Shown piece by piece: positions 31,397 through 42,439 of a stretch of 64,000 nt of DNA. Under the pieces are notes generated by a model. The model did not search any database. It was not told the DNA's origin and was given only the letters and a program-made list of their open reading frames with translations. Source of the stretch: Megaustenia siamemsis. Lineage: Eukaryota > Mollusca > Gastropoda > Stylommatophora > Ariophantidae. Where the stretch lies: positions 33,686,202 to 33,750,201 of the forward strand of contig JAVIAB010000160.1 in NCBI GenBank assembly GCA_032433765.1, given 5' to 3'. Position 1 is the stretch's first letter. Each line of letters begins with the position of its first letter. The translations under genes and the position numbers were made by a program.

Positions 31397-32444
31397 ATGG
31401 AGGTGCCTCTTTTTGATCTAGAAGGAGACTTTGAGGGAAACCTCATTCATAGAAACGGCACTCTTGTGTAAATATTCATGGTCAGGAAATTTCGAAAGTT
31501 AACTTTAACCTTCTGCTTGGGAGTTCTGTCCGGACCCTTCGGTATCGGACAGAACAGCATCACCAGCCTGTACCGCTGGGACACCCTTCAAGTGGTACTT
31601 TACACTCAGTTCGGCGGCACACATCACGTATACAAGAAGCTAGAGGGGAAAAAAATAGATTTGGCTACACCAAAACTTTCCTTCGAAATCGAACACGTGG
31701 GAGAAGGAAAAGCAGAAGGGGGTGATCCATTGGTTCCCCAACCATCGATGAAGACCTTGTTCAGAAACTCGTCGCCAAGATGACAGGCGACAAAGAGGCG
31801 GAGGCCAGAAGATTAGGAATAACATGCGACTGGATCTTTCGATACAACCAGTCGAAGGAGTCACCATTCCTCACTATATGAAAGTGAGATCAAAGAGTGG
31901 GAAAATTGTCACCCACGTGGGTGACACTGCCAGGCCGCCGTACGCAGTGTACGTACTGTACCAGTGACGCCCAATGGGACAGTCAATGTCCTCTGAGAAA
32001 ACAGAGGATAGAAAGGCGACGAGTCGAAGATCAAGAGAGGCAAATAATCATTGCCAACACAGAGATCCAGCAAAACCTCCCATCAGAGGAACCAACCCTG
32101 TCAACCAGACAGAAACAAGAAATGAGACGGCCGAAAACAAGACCAAAATTGACAGTCACAAAACCGGCGAAGCGCCAAACAGTGACGGTTTCGTCACAGT
32201 CCATGCCGGCAAAAAACGCCGGCACACAAGCCAAAAGAAGAGAACTGCAGCAGAATCATCAGAGAGCGAAGAGGAGTCGATACAAGCAGAAATTCCAACA
32301 ATGGGGCGTCTAGTAATTAATACAGACACTGAGGACGACTCGACACAAGAGATGCCGACGCCACGGAAAAAAAACAAACTCGAAAAAGAACAAAAATTTA
32401 ACTGTTTTTTAAATTCATTGGAAAATGTGTATCATATGTGTTAA
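31397..32444 (+). pseudogene. T1 ORF1, gag-like nucleic-acid-binding protein, frame-broken
   Basis: Begins MEVPLFDLEGDFEGN at 31397 and is broken by a stop at about 31470. It continues in another frame with RKFRKLTLTFCLG and further on VRSKSGKIVTHVGD. The zinc knuckle at 31949-31990 reads C-T-Y-C-T-S-D-A-Q-W-D-S-Q-C, CCHC spacing with the histidine changed to glutamine (cac to caa). A frame change then leads to a basic and acidic tail (31974-32444: DGFVTVHAGKKRR, SESEEESIQ, PRKKNKLEKE). ORF1 proteins of this kind bind element RNA in the cytoplasm. At least three frame breaks and the lost histidine make this copy non-functional. Confidence 0.8.
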
Positions 32445-32527
32445 TGTTCAACGACAGAGACACGTAAGTGTACCATCAGAAAATTCCTTTATATTTCATA
32501 ACTTTTTACGTTACTTCTATATTAAAT

Positions 32528-32840
32528 TGTGAGCATGTGGGTGAAAATACATGTTCTATTATAGTTATTTGTGAGTATGTGGATGAATGTACCTGTTTTA
32601 TTTTAACTTGTTGTGAGCACGTGGGTGAAATATATGTTTATTATCATTATTTGCGAGCACGTGTGTGAATGTACCTGTTTTATTTTACTTGTTGCGAGCA
32701 CGTGGGTGAATGTTCCTGTTTTATGTTAACATTTAACGAGCACGTGGGTGAATGTAACTGTTTATATATTAATTTGTAGTGAACATGTGAGTGAAACGTT
32801 CCTTTTTTTTCAAATATTTTGCGAGCACGTGGGCGAATGC
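32528..32840 (+). repeat. About 52-bp tandem repeat between T1 ORF1 and ORF2, seven units
   Basis: Units carry gcgagcacgtgggtgaatgt then acctgttttattttacttgtt, with considerable variation (48-55 bp). It fills most of the linker between the two ORFs. Its divergence suggests an older array. Confidence 0.85.
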
Positions 32841-32950
32841 AAGTGCAGGTCTGTAGGCACTTATATTGTCAAAACTACTTCATTTACAAATACTCATACT
32901 CTGTCATGTACATATGTCAATAGAATTTATTTTTATAAATCATTTGGCAA

Positions 32951-35900
32951 ATGGCAGCAACTATTACCATCATAACATTAAATATTAAGGGCCTCAGGTC
33001 CAAATAGATCACATCACAACACTCATACACAAACACAAGCCAGACTTCATTTTACTACAAGAAACAAACATACACACAGGACGACACGCATCCCGCATCA
33101 CAACACGGCTAGGCCTAAGGCATGCGTGTTTCAGCCTAGCCACAAACAAAACAGGTTCAGGTGTGGCCATTTTACAACATCAGACAGGTGGGCGATCATT
33201 AGGAAAGACAGAGATAGCGACGGCAGGACAGCAATACTTCAAGTAAAAGACGAAGACAAACACACATACACCATAGTTTGCATACACGCACCACCACCAT
33301 TACGGTCAGCAACCTATATTTTATGACAGACTAGACAGCCTGCTTGCAGGCTCATACAGGGGGACAAAACATTATTTTAGGGGGGAGATTTCAACTGCGT
33401 CCTGACAGATATGGATATCATTGGAGGAGAGGTCAGGAAGCAGATAAGGAAAACAAATAAAGACGACAATCACCAACTAGATACTTTACAGACAATAATT
33501 GACACTCACGGTTTGACAGATGTGTATAGACAGACACACCCACACGGCATGGACACCACACACAAAAGCCACTTCTACAACAGGGCAACACGTTTAGACA
33601 GGATTTACGTCCCGTCCACAAAACTACATCAGCCAGGCCACACATATCACAAATACACTCCAGTTTACAGACCACAAGGCAGTCATTGCAACAACTAACA
33701 CCGCATTCACAAACACTCATTTCAGGAGGTCACCTCACTGAAATTCAATAACACCCTACTGCAGAACAAAACATATACAGAACACATTAAACAAATTATC
33801 CAGCTATACACTGATGACAAAGACACAGAGGACATACAGCAACATTGGGAACTCCTCAAAACACTATACGGGAAAGAACACAGATATATGCACTACAGAT
33901 AAACAAACACAGATTAAGACAAGAAAAATTACTAGAAAAAGCCATCAAACTAACAAAACAAATAGACAGACATGCAACCAACATCCTCACACTAGAGGAG
34001 GAGTTGGAACAGCACAGACATCACAAATTTCACGGAGCACTGCTTCGCACAGGCTTAAAAACAATCACACAGGAAACTCCCAGCAACAATACATGGCAAT
34101 AGAACAAAGCATACAAAGAAACAGACAAATAGGAAAATAATAGACGCAGACGGCAACACACAGACCGACACTCCCAATATAACAAAGCATTTGAAGACTA
34201 CTACAGGAACCTCTATACGGAAAGTAACACACATCCAAACATACAAGACAAATTCATGCAATACACAAGGAAACTTCCAGATGCTGACAAGGAAAAACTA
34301 GACGAAGAACTCACATTAGCTGACATAACAAACGCAATACAATCAATGCAAAAGAACAAATCTCCGGGACCTGACGGTCTCACAATAGAATTCTTCAACA
34401 TTTCTTTCCTCTCCTAGGCCCTCTTCTTCTCAAAATGTACACAGACTCATTCACAAAGAAACAGCTTCCTCCAAGCTTAAACATGTCTTACATAACATTA
34501 CTCCGCAAAGACAACACAGACAAATCACTTCTTAAAAACTACAGACCCATTTCACTACTTAACACAGACTACAAGATACTAACAAAAGCACTAACAAATA
34601 AACTAAAACCCTTCATGGCAACACTCATTCACAAAGATCACAGTGCAGTGTACAGGGCAGAAACATCCACCACCACACACATTTTATACGAGACATCATA
34701 ACGTACACTCATGACAAAGACAGTCAGTCTTCTATTCTATCTCTCGACCAAGAAAAAGCCTTCGACAGAGTATCTCATTCCTTTCTCCACAAGACACTAC
34801 TGAACTGCAACTTAGGAACAAGCTTCAGACAGTGGATACACATTCTGTATTCTAGACCTGAAAGTAAAGTCCTAGTGAACCATTCGTTCACAGAGGCCTT
34901 CGGACTAACTAGATCAGTCCGACAGGGATGTTCTCTCTCTCCTTTACTCTATGCTTTGACCATAGAACCGCTCCTAGAGAGCATCAGACAAGACAGTTCC
35001 ATTAAAGGTACATTCACACTAGGGAAAGGAGAGCAGAAATGTTAGCCTACGCTGACGATACTGTCTTCTTTCCATCAAACATCACATCAATAGACAACAT
35101 CTCAATACTTTCACAGAATTTGGGAAAGGTAGCGGGGCACAGATAAACACACATAAATCATTCATCATGGGCATAGCAGGTGGAAGAACAAAGTGGACTT
35201 TCCCTCTGCTCTAACACCTGTTCCTAACATCAAGTTGTATGGAATTATATATCCTTGCAACCAAACAGAACACACAAACCAACATGGCAGAACCTAGTCA
35301 CACAGATAACAGACATGCTGCAGAGATACAAATACAAAACATCCACAATTTTTGGCAGAACAATCATTGTAAACACTTACATCATTCCAAAACTAATATA
35401 CATAGCTACAGTTTTTAATCCACCTCAGCAAACAATAACAGACATAAGAAAACTCATAAGACATTTGTTTTTGGAAGAACTTTACACAGCATACAACACA
35501 AAACACTAATACAACACAAAAAACAGGAGGTATTTCACTACAGGACATACACACAAAAATTAAAACTCTCAGAATAAGCCACGTAAGCGCATCATCCAAC
35601 AACCAGACAATCATATTTTCGCACACTATTACATGGGACTGAGATTACTCAAATCAGAAAACCCAACAATTCAATACCTCACCATTTCGGTCCCACACCC
35701 ACATTCTACAAAAATTGCATCAAGCCATCCAAGGACACGACAATATATTACATCAAAAGACAAACACCATTTACAAACACCTCATTAAACAGCAAGCACC
35801 TCATTACAGCTCAGAATCAAGAGAGGCCAAAAATACTATCTCACAGACTACACCAGTACTTTCTCAAACCTCCACAACCCACACATCGCTCCAAAGCAAG

Positions 35901-36259
35901 GGAAGTCACATACAGACTCATATACAGCATGACACCCACAGGACAGGCAGCACAATGCCAACTTTGCAGGCGAAACATACAAGAAACAGAAGAACACATA
36001 TTCTACAATTGCAGCACAATCATACCAGCAAGAACCGAGTTACAACACACACTAGAAAACATACACTACACAGAAAGTAGACATATACAGATCTATCATG
36101 CTTAACACACTGCCAAAAACAACACAACAATCCTACACTAAATCCCTAATTCTATTATCGGAATATAGGAATTTAGTGTGGGCTTGCAGAATGCTGCCGT
36201 TTACCATTCTAAAACTTTTAACGCCAACTTGTTTTTACTTATTTATAATAATAGAGTAA
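32951..36259 (+). pseudogene. T1 ORF2, endonuclease and reverse transcriptase, frame-broken
   Basis: Domains in order. The APE-type endonuclease runs from the ATG at 32951 (ITIITLNIKGLRS; PDFILLQETN; GGDFNCVL at 33381-33404; RLDRIYVPS). The RT has KNYRPISLLNTDYKILTKAL (34532-34590), LDQEKAFDRV (motif A, 34743-34772), SVRQGCSLSPLLYA (34915-34956) and YADDTVFF with the catalytic pair at 35048-35059. The C-terminal part has LYGIIYPC, FGRTIIVNTYIIPKLIY and a zinc-finger-like CQLC...EEHIFYNC (about 35956-36015). It ends LLSEYRNLVWACR and LFIIIE with a TAA at 36257-36259. Small indels change frame about a dozen times. Such proteins nick target DNA and copy element RNA in place; this copy cannot make one. 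Confidence 0.85.
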
Positions 36260-36273
36260 TGTCCATTTTAAAC

Positions 36274-36279
36274 AATAAA
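36274..36279 (+). terminator. Polyadenylation signal of T1
   Basis: aataaa 15 bp after the ORF2 stop, followed within 15 bp by the gaatgaatgaatg tail that closes the element. Confidence 0.6.
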
Positions 36280-36305
36280 ATTTAATTTACAAGAATGAAT
36301 GAATG

Positions 36306-37124
36306 TGAGCGAGTGAGTTTCCCCTTTCAAGTCTTTCTCCCCCTTGTCTGCCACACTGGGTGGCGACAAAAACCAGACATCAAAACAAACTAACAATACA
36401 GCCGCCTGACGAGATCCCAAACACAAGAGGCCGGGGTGCTCGAGGCTATTGTCGCCTTGTTTGCTACATTCAGTGGCAATAGGCAATAGACGCCAGGCTT
36501 AAAAGAAAGTGTTATCTCTTAAGCCACCGACAAAGACGGAAGGAAAACAAAGTTTATTTTACTTGCTGTGGACAAATTTCAATTCATTTTTTTTTGTAAC
36601 TTGAAAATTTATTTCAATTAAATACTATTTTATAACGCGTGTATTCTAGCAAACAATAACAAGTCATTAAGTTCCATTTCAACAATCAATTCAAAAGGAC
36701 AATCAATCAATTCATAAATATAATTAACTAAGTAAGTATTTCTACTTGACGATACTTGGAAAGTGAAAGTACACACGCGATGTTTATGTTTATTAGAGCC
36801 GGAAGTAGGTTACACTCACACGGTCACGTGATTGCACACTGTCTCTCCAGACAACGTTTTAAGTTCGACGATCTCACAATGTCACACTGTACCCTAGTTA
36901 ACCTGATTTGTCACACGCTAATTGACAATTGACGATTTCAATCTTAACGTGCTCTGTTTGTCATGCAAAATTCGGGAGTTTCTCGTGACACGACGCGCTG
37001 AAGTAACTTGACTCCCTAGTTGTGAACTTATTGTTATATCAACTTGACTTGTCTCGACAACTTGAGCATGCTTTGTCTTGAGCTTTCATGATAACTTGCT
37101 ATTTTGAATTCTTGATCAGTTAAC

Positions 37125-37128
<4 letters not shown>
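36306..37128. other. Spacer without recognised feature
   Basis: GC-richer at 36310-36540, AT-rich afterwards. A 72-codon minus-strand ORF (36268-36486) has no recognisable motif. 36995-37125 is rich in short aacttgac words. Confidence 0.4.

Positions 37129-37196
<68 letters not shown>
37129..37196. repeat. (AT)n microsatellite, 68 bp
   Basis: About 31 pure AT dinucleotides (37129-37190) then gtatat. It directly precedes the family D fragment. Confidence 0.97.
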
Positions 37197-37612
37197 CTGA
37201 AACAAATGCAACGTTTCAAATACTTGGGCACAATAATAACATCAGATGGGAGATGCACCACAGAAATAAAAAGCAGAATAGCTCATGCCAAAATGGCATT
37301 TCAGGAAATGAAAAATATCTTATGCAAACAAATCTATGTCAATAAAAATGAGAAAGAGAGTTCACCGGTGCTATATAGAACCAATTCTGACCTATGAAAG
37401 CGAATCATGAACAGTAGACAAACAAATGAAAAGAAGATTAGAGGCCAAGGAGGTGGGATTTCTCAGAAGAATATTGAAAGTTCCCTGGACAGCTAAAAAG
37501 ACCAATGAGGAAGTTCTCAAAGAGGCCAACACAAAAAGGAAGTTCTTAAAAAACATCAGAAAGAGGCCAACACAAAAAGGGAGTTCTTAAAAAACATCAG
37601 AAAGGTTCATAC
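37197..37612 (+). mobile_element. Non-LTR retrotransposon fragment, family D
   Basis: MQRFKYLGTIITSDGRCTTE opens the fragment (37205 on), followed by IKSRIAHAKMAFQEMKNIL. Frame changes then lead to LTYESES, RRLEAKEVGFLRRILKVP, AKKTNEEVLKEANTKRKFL. It ends in a 41-bp tandem duplication and abuts the 53-bp array. Confidence 0.75.
37519..37601 (+). repeat. 41-bp tandem duplication in family D coding sequence
   Basis: gaggccaacacaaaaaggaa then gttcttaaaaaacatcagaaa occurs twice in a row with one substitution (aaggaag/aagggag). A two-unit array. Confidence 0.88.
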
Positions 37613-38626
37613 ACCCTGAATGTTTTACACAGGAGGTAGATTTGGTTTAGCTCGAGAAGAGACGCATGCTGAAGGTTTGACACTGGAGATAGAGTTGGTT
37701 TAGCTCGACAAGAGACGCACTCTGAAGGTTTGACACTGGAGATAGAGTTGGTTTAACTCGAAAAGAGACGCACTCTGAAGGTTTGACACAGGAGGTTGAG
37801 TTGGTTTAGCTCGAAAAGATACGCACTCTGGGGGTTTGACACAGGAGGTAGAGTTGGTTTAGCTCGAGAAGAGAAGCTCGCTGAAGTTTTGACACAGGAC
37901 GTAGAGTTGGTTTAGCTCGAGAAGAGACGCACGTTGAAGGTTTGACACATGGGTGTAGAGTTGGTTTAGCTAAAGAAGAGTCGGATGCTGAAGGTTTGAC
38001 ACATGAGGTGGAGTTTGTTTAGCTCGAGAAGAGACGAACGCTGAAGTTTTGACACAGGACGTAGAGTTGGTTTAGCTCGAGAAGGGACACACGCAGAAGG
38101 TTTGACACATTAGGTAGAGTTGGTTTAGCTCGAGAGGAGACGCACGCTGAAGGTTTAACACAGGAGGTAGAGTTGGTTTAGTTCGAGAATAGACGCACGC
38201 TGAAGGCTTGACAAAGGAGGTAGAGTTGGTTTAGTTCGAGAATAGACACACGCTGAAGGTTTGACACTGGAGGTAGAGTTGGTTTAGTTCGAGAAGAGAC
38301 GCAAGCTGAAGGTATGACAAAGGAGGTAGAGTTGTTTAGCTTGAGAATAGAAACAGGCTGAAGGTTTGACACTATGGTTAGAGTTGGTTTAGTTCGAGAA
38401 GAGAGGCACATTGAAGGTTTGACACATGGGGGTAGATTTGGTTTAGCTTGAGAAGAGACGCTCGCTGAAGGTTTGACACAGGGGGTAGTGTTGCAATTCG
38501 AGAAGAGACGAATGCTTAATGCTTGGAGGTAGATTTGGTCTAGTTCGAAAATAGACACACGCTAAAGGTTTGACACAGTAGTTAGAGTTGGTTTAGTTCG
38601 AGAAGAGACGCAAGCTGAAGGTATGA

Positions 38627-38791
38627 CAACTTTGTAGAATATTTAACCTTTGTGACCCTTGTCGGATGGTGGATCTTGCACGAGACAATAAAAAGGCCAT
38701 TAATAGTTTACAACAACTGGCAGTAGAGGCTAAGATAGCTCAAGAAGAGACGCACCCTGAAGGTTTGACACTGGAGATAGAGTTGGTTTAG
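38627..38791 (+). other. Coding-like insert in the 53-bp array (first copy)
   Basis: An open frame of 54 codons runs from after the TGA at 38624 to a TAG at 38789. It reads LCRIFNLCDPCRMVDLARDN, then KKAINSLQQLAVEAKIAQEE, then THPEGLTLEIELV. The last part is the 53-bp unit itself, so the repeat may have started from the end of this block. A second copy at 40242-40406 keeps the frame open with two amino acid changes. Possibly a captured exon; family unknown. Confidence 0.4.
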
Positions 38792-40241
38792 CTCGACAAA
38801 AGACGCACTCTGAAGGTTTGACACTGGAGATAGAGTTGGTTTAGCTCGAGAAGAGACGCACTGTGAAGGTTTGACACAGGAGTTAGAGTTGGTTTAGCTC
38901 GAAAAGATACGCACTCTGAAGGTTTGACACAGGAGGTAGAGTTGGTTTAGCTCGAGAAGAGACGCACGCTGAAGTTTTGACACAGGACGTAGAGTTGGTT
39001 TAGCTCGAGAAGAGACGCACGTTGAAGGTTTGACACAGGGGGTAGAGTTGGTTTAGCTCGAGAAGAGACGCACCCTGAAGGTTTGACACTGGAGATAGAG
39101 TTGGTTTAGCTCGACAAGAGACGCACTCTGAAGGTTTGACACTGGAGATAGAGTTGGTTTAGCTCGAGAAGAGACGCACTGTGAAGGTTTGACACAGGAG
39201 TTAGAGTTGGTTTAGCTCGAAAAGATACGCACTCTGAAGGTTTGACACAGGAGGTAGAGTTGGTTTAGCTCGAGAAGAGACGCACGCTGAAGTTTTGACA
39301 CAGGACGTAGAGTTGGTTTAGCTCGAGAAGAGACGCACGTTGAAGGTTTGACACAGGGGGTAGAGTTGGTTTAGCTCGAGAAGAGACGCACTCTGAAGGT
39401 TTGACACTGGAGATAGAGTTGGTTTAGCTCGACAAAAGACGCACTCTGAAGTTTGACACTGGAGATTGAGTTGGTTTAGCTCGAGAAGAGACGCACTGTG
39501 AAGGTTTGACACAGGAGATAGAGTTGGTTTAGCTCGACAAAAGACGCACTCTGAAGGTTTGACACAGGAGGTAGAGTTGGTTTAGCTCGAGAAGAGACGC
39601 ACGCTGAAGTTTTGACACAGGACGTAGAGTTGGTTTAGCTAAAGAAGAGACGGATACTGAAGGTTTGACACATGAGGTGGGGTTTGTTTAGCTCGAGAAG
39701 AGACGAACGCTGAAGTTTTGACACAGGACGTAGAGATGGTTTAGCTCGAGAAGGGACACACGCAGAAGGTTTGACACATTAGGTAGAGCTGGTTTAGCTC
39801 GAGAGGAGACGCACGCTGAAGGTTTAACACAGGAGGTAGAGTTGGTTTAGTTCGAGAATAGACGCACGCTGAAGGTTTGACACTGGAGGTAGAGCTGGTT
39901 TAGTTCGAGAAGAGACGCAAGCTGAAGGTATGACAATGAGGTAGAGTTGTTTAGCTTGAGAATAGAAACAGGCTGAAGGTTTGACACTATGGGTAGAGTT
40001 GGTTTAGTTCGAGAAGAGAGGCACATTGAAGGTTTGACACATGGGGGTAGAGTTGGTTTAGCTTGAGAAGAGACGCTCGCTGAAGGTTTGACACAGGGGG
40101 TAGTCTTGCAATTCGAGAAGAGACGAATGCTGAATGCTTGGAGGTAGATTTGGTCTAGTTCGAGAATAGACACACGCTAAAGGTTTGACACAGTAGTTAG
40201 AGTTGGTTTAGTTCGAGAAGAGACGCAAGCTGAAGGTATGA

Positions 40242-40406
40242 CAACTTTGTAGAATATTGAACCGTTGTGACCCTTGTCGGATGGTGGATCTTGCACGAGA
40301 CAATAAAAAGGCCATTAATAGTTTACAACAACTGGCAGTAGAGGCTAAGATAGCTCAAGAAGAGACGCACCCTGAAGGTTTGACACTGGAGATAGAGTTG
40401 GTTTAG
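40242..40406 (+). other. Coding-like insert in the 53-bp array (second copy)
   Basis: Nearly identical to 38627-38791 (RILNRCDPCR in place of RIFNLCDPCR), same frame open to the same stop. Its presence shows that the 1.6-kb block was duplicated as a whole. Confidence 0.4.
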
Positions 40407-42090
40407 CTCGACAAAAGACGCACTCTGAAGGTTTGACACTGGAGATAGAGTTGGTTTAGCTCGAGAAGAGACGCACTGTGAAGGTTTGACACAGGAGTTA
40501 GAGTTGGTTTAGCTCGAAAAGATACGCACTCTGAAGGTTTGACACAGGAGGTAGAGTTGGTTTAGCTCGAGAAGAGACGCACGCTGAAGTTTTGACACAG
40601 GACGTAGAGTTGGTTTAGCTCGAGAAGAGACGCACGTTGAAGGTTTGACACAGGAGGTAGAGTTGGTTTAGCTAAAGAAGAGACGGATACTGAAGGTTTG
40701 ACACATGAGGTGGGGTTTGTTTAGCTCGAGAAGAGACGAACGCTGAAGTTTTGACACAGGACGTAGAGATGGTTTAGCTCGAGAAGGGACACACGCAGAA
40801 GTTTGACACATTAGGTAGAGTTGGTTTAGCTCGAGAGGAGACGCACGCTGAAGGTTTAACACAGGAGGTAGAGTTGGTTTAGTTCGAGAATAGACGCACG
40901 CTGAAGGTTTGACACTGGAGGTAGAGCTGGTTTAGTTCGAGAAGAGACGCAAGCTGAAGGTATGACAAAGGAGGTAGAGTTGTTTAGCTTGAGAATAGAA
41001 ACAGGCTGAAGGTTTGACACAGGAGGTAGATTTGGTTTAGCTGAGAAGATACGCACGCTGAAGGTTTGACACATGAGGTAGAGTTGGTTTAGCTCGAGAA
41101 GAGACGCAGGCTGAAGGTTTGACACATGAGGTAGAGTTGGTTTAGCTTGAGAACAGAAACAAGCTGAAAGTTTGACACAGGAGGTAGAGTTGATTTTGCT
41201 CGAGAAGAGACACACGCTGAAGGTTTGACACTATGGGTAGAGTTGGTTTAGCTCGTGAAGAGACGCGCGCTGAAGGTTTGACACTGGAGGTAGAGTTGGT
41301 TTAGCTCGAGAAGAGACGCGCGCTGAAGGTTTGACACATGAGGTAGAGTTGGTTTAGCTCAAGAAGAGACGCGCGCTGAAGGTTTGACACAGGGAGTAGA
41401 GTTGGTTTATTTCGAGAAGAGACGCGCGCTGAAGGTTTGACACATGAGGTAGAGTTGATTTAGCTCGAGAAGAGACGCGCGCTGAAGGTTTGACACTGGA
41501 GATAGAGTTGGTTTAGCTCGAGAAGAGACGCACGCTGAAGTTTTGACACAGGAGGTAGAGTTGGTTTAGCTCGAGAAGAGACGCACCCTGAAGTTTTGAC
41601 ACAGGGGGTAGAGTTGGTTTAGTTCGAGAAGAGACGCACGCTGAAGGTTTGACACAGGGGGTAGAGTTGGTTTAGCTCGAGAAGAGACGCACGCTGAAGG
41701 TTTGACACAGGGGGTAGAGTTGGTTTACCTCGAGAAGAGACGCACGCTGAAGGTTTGACACAGGGGGGTAGAGTTGGTTTAGCTCGAGAAGAGACGCACG
41801 CTGAAGATTTGACACAGGGGGTAGAGTTGGTTTAGCTCGAGAAGAGACGCACTCTGAAGTTTTGACACAGGGGGTAGAGTTGGTTTAGTTCGAGAAGAGA
41901 CGCACGCTGAAGGTTTGACACAGGGGGTTGTGTTGGTCTAGCTCGAGAATAGACGCAGGCTGAAGGTTTGACACAGGGGGTTGTGTTGGTCTAGCTCGAG
42001 AATAGACGCAGGCTGAAGGTTTGACACAGGGGTTGTGTTGGTCTAGCTCGAGAATAGACGCAGGCTGAAGGTATGACAACTTTGTCGAAT

Positions 42091-42165
42091 ACATACATAC
42101 ATACCTACCCACCCACCTACCTACCCACCCACCCACCCACCCGCCACCACCACCACCACCGTCAC
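42091..42165. repeat. Simple repeat (TACA/CCAC/CAC)n
   Basis: catacatacatacctaccca then cccacc and caccaccacc runs close the right edge of the 53-bp array. Confidence 0.9.
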
Positions 42166-42439
42166 TACTGGGAAAAAATGTGCTAAGGCTTATATTAATA
42201 TTTTCATCAACAATTCAACGGTAGAATATGTTCTTGTATTTAAATTGGTTGTTTTAGAACGAGACGTGCCTCAAAATATTATGCAACATGTGTACATGCA
42301 TTCTTATAAGATTATTTGTCTTCTTTCTTGTGGGATTCCCCAAAAATGCATGTCGAGTAATATTCCCAATGGCTTCTGCAGTGTGTGTCCTATCTAATGA
42401 CATCATCTTCATCGTATTTTGTGGAAGTGGATCCATAAT

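Larger units (their letters stand above)
31255..36305 (+). mobile_element. Near full-length L1/Tx1-like non-LTR retrotransposon (T1)
   Basis: A two-ORF element: 5' leader from about 31255, gag-like ORF1 (31397-32444), a linker made of tandem repeats (32528-32840), and ORF2 with endonuclease and reverse transcriptase (32951-36259). A polyadenylation signal (36274-36279) and a short GAAT-repeat tail follow. The SVRQGCSLSPLLYALTIEPL wording, the LLNTDYKILTKAL segment and a final CxxC...H...C block fit the L1/Tx1 side of the tree. Both ORFs contain several frameshifts, so the copy is dead. Two other T copies lie at 42440-44830 and 47164-48640. Confidence 0.88.
37616..42090. repeat. 53-bp minisatellite, about 80 units, with a 1.6-kb higher-order period
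   Basis: The unit is ggtagagttggtttagctcg then agaagagacgcacgctgaag and gtttgacacagga. Variation between neighbours is marked, with many 1-2 base indels. A stretch with a characteristic order of variants and a 110-bp non-repeat insert occurs twice, 1615 bp apart (acaactttgt at 38626 and 40241). The right third (41240-41900) is more uniform. Minus-strand ORFs such as LQPASILELDQ are by-products of the repeat. No match to the retroelements here. Confidence 0.95.

Noticed and set aside
31908..31925. Perfect 18-bp palindrome gtcacccacgtgggtgac as a protein binding site
   Set aside because: It encodes VTHVGD inside ORF1 of T1, and no second copy with the full palindrome is seen; coding constraint plus chance explains it.
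36135..36178. Stem-loop (acactaaat...atttagtgt) as a 3' structure recognised by the T reverse transcriptase
   Set aside because: It falls within the last codons of ORF2 (KSLILLSEYRNLVW), before the stop at 36257. Without comparison to other T copies a chance palindrome is as likely.
37616..42090. Repeat protein encoded on the minus strand (LQPASILELDQ-type ORFs)
   Set aside because: The unit is 53 bp, not a multiple of three, and indels between neighbours are frequent, so frames close after one to three units.
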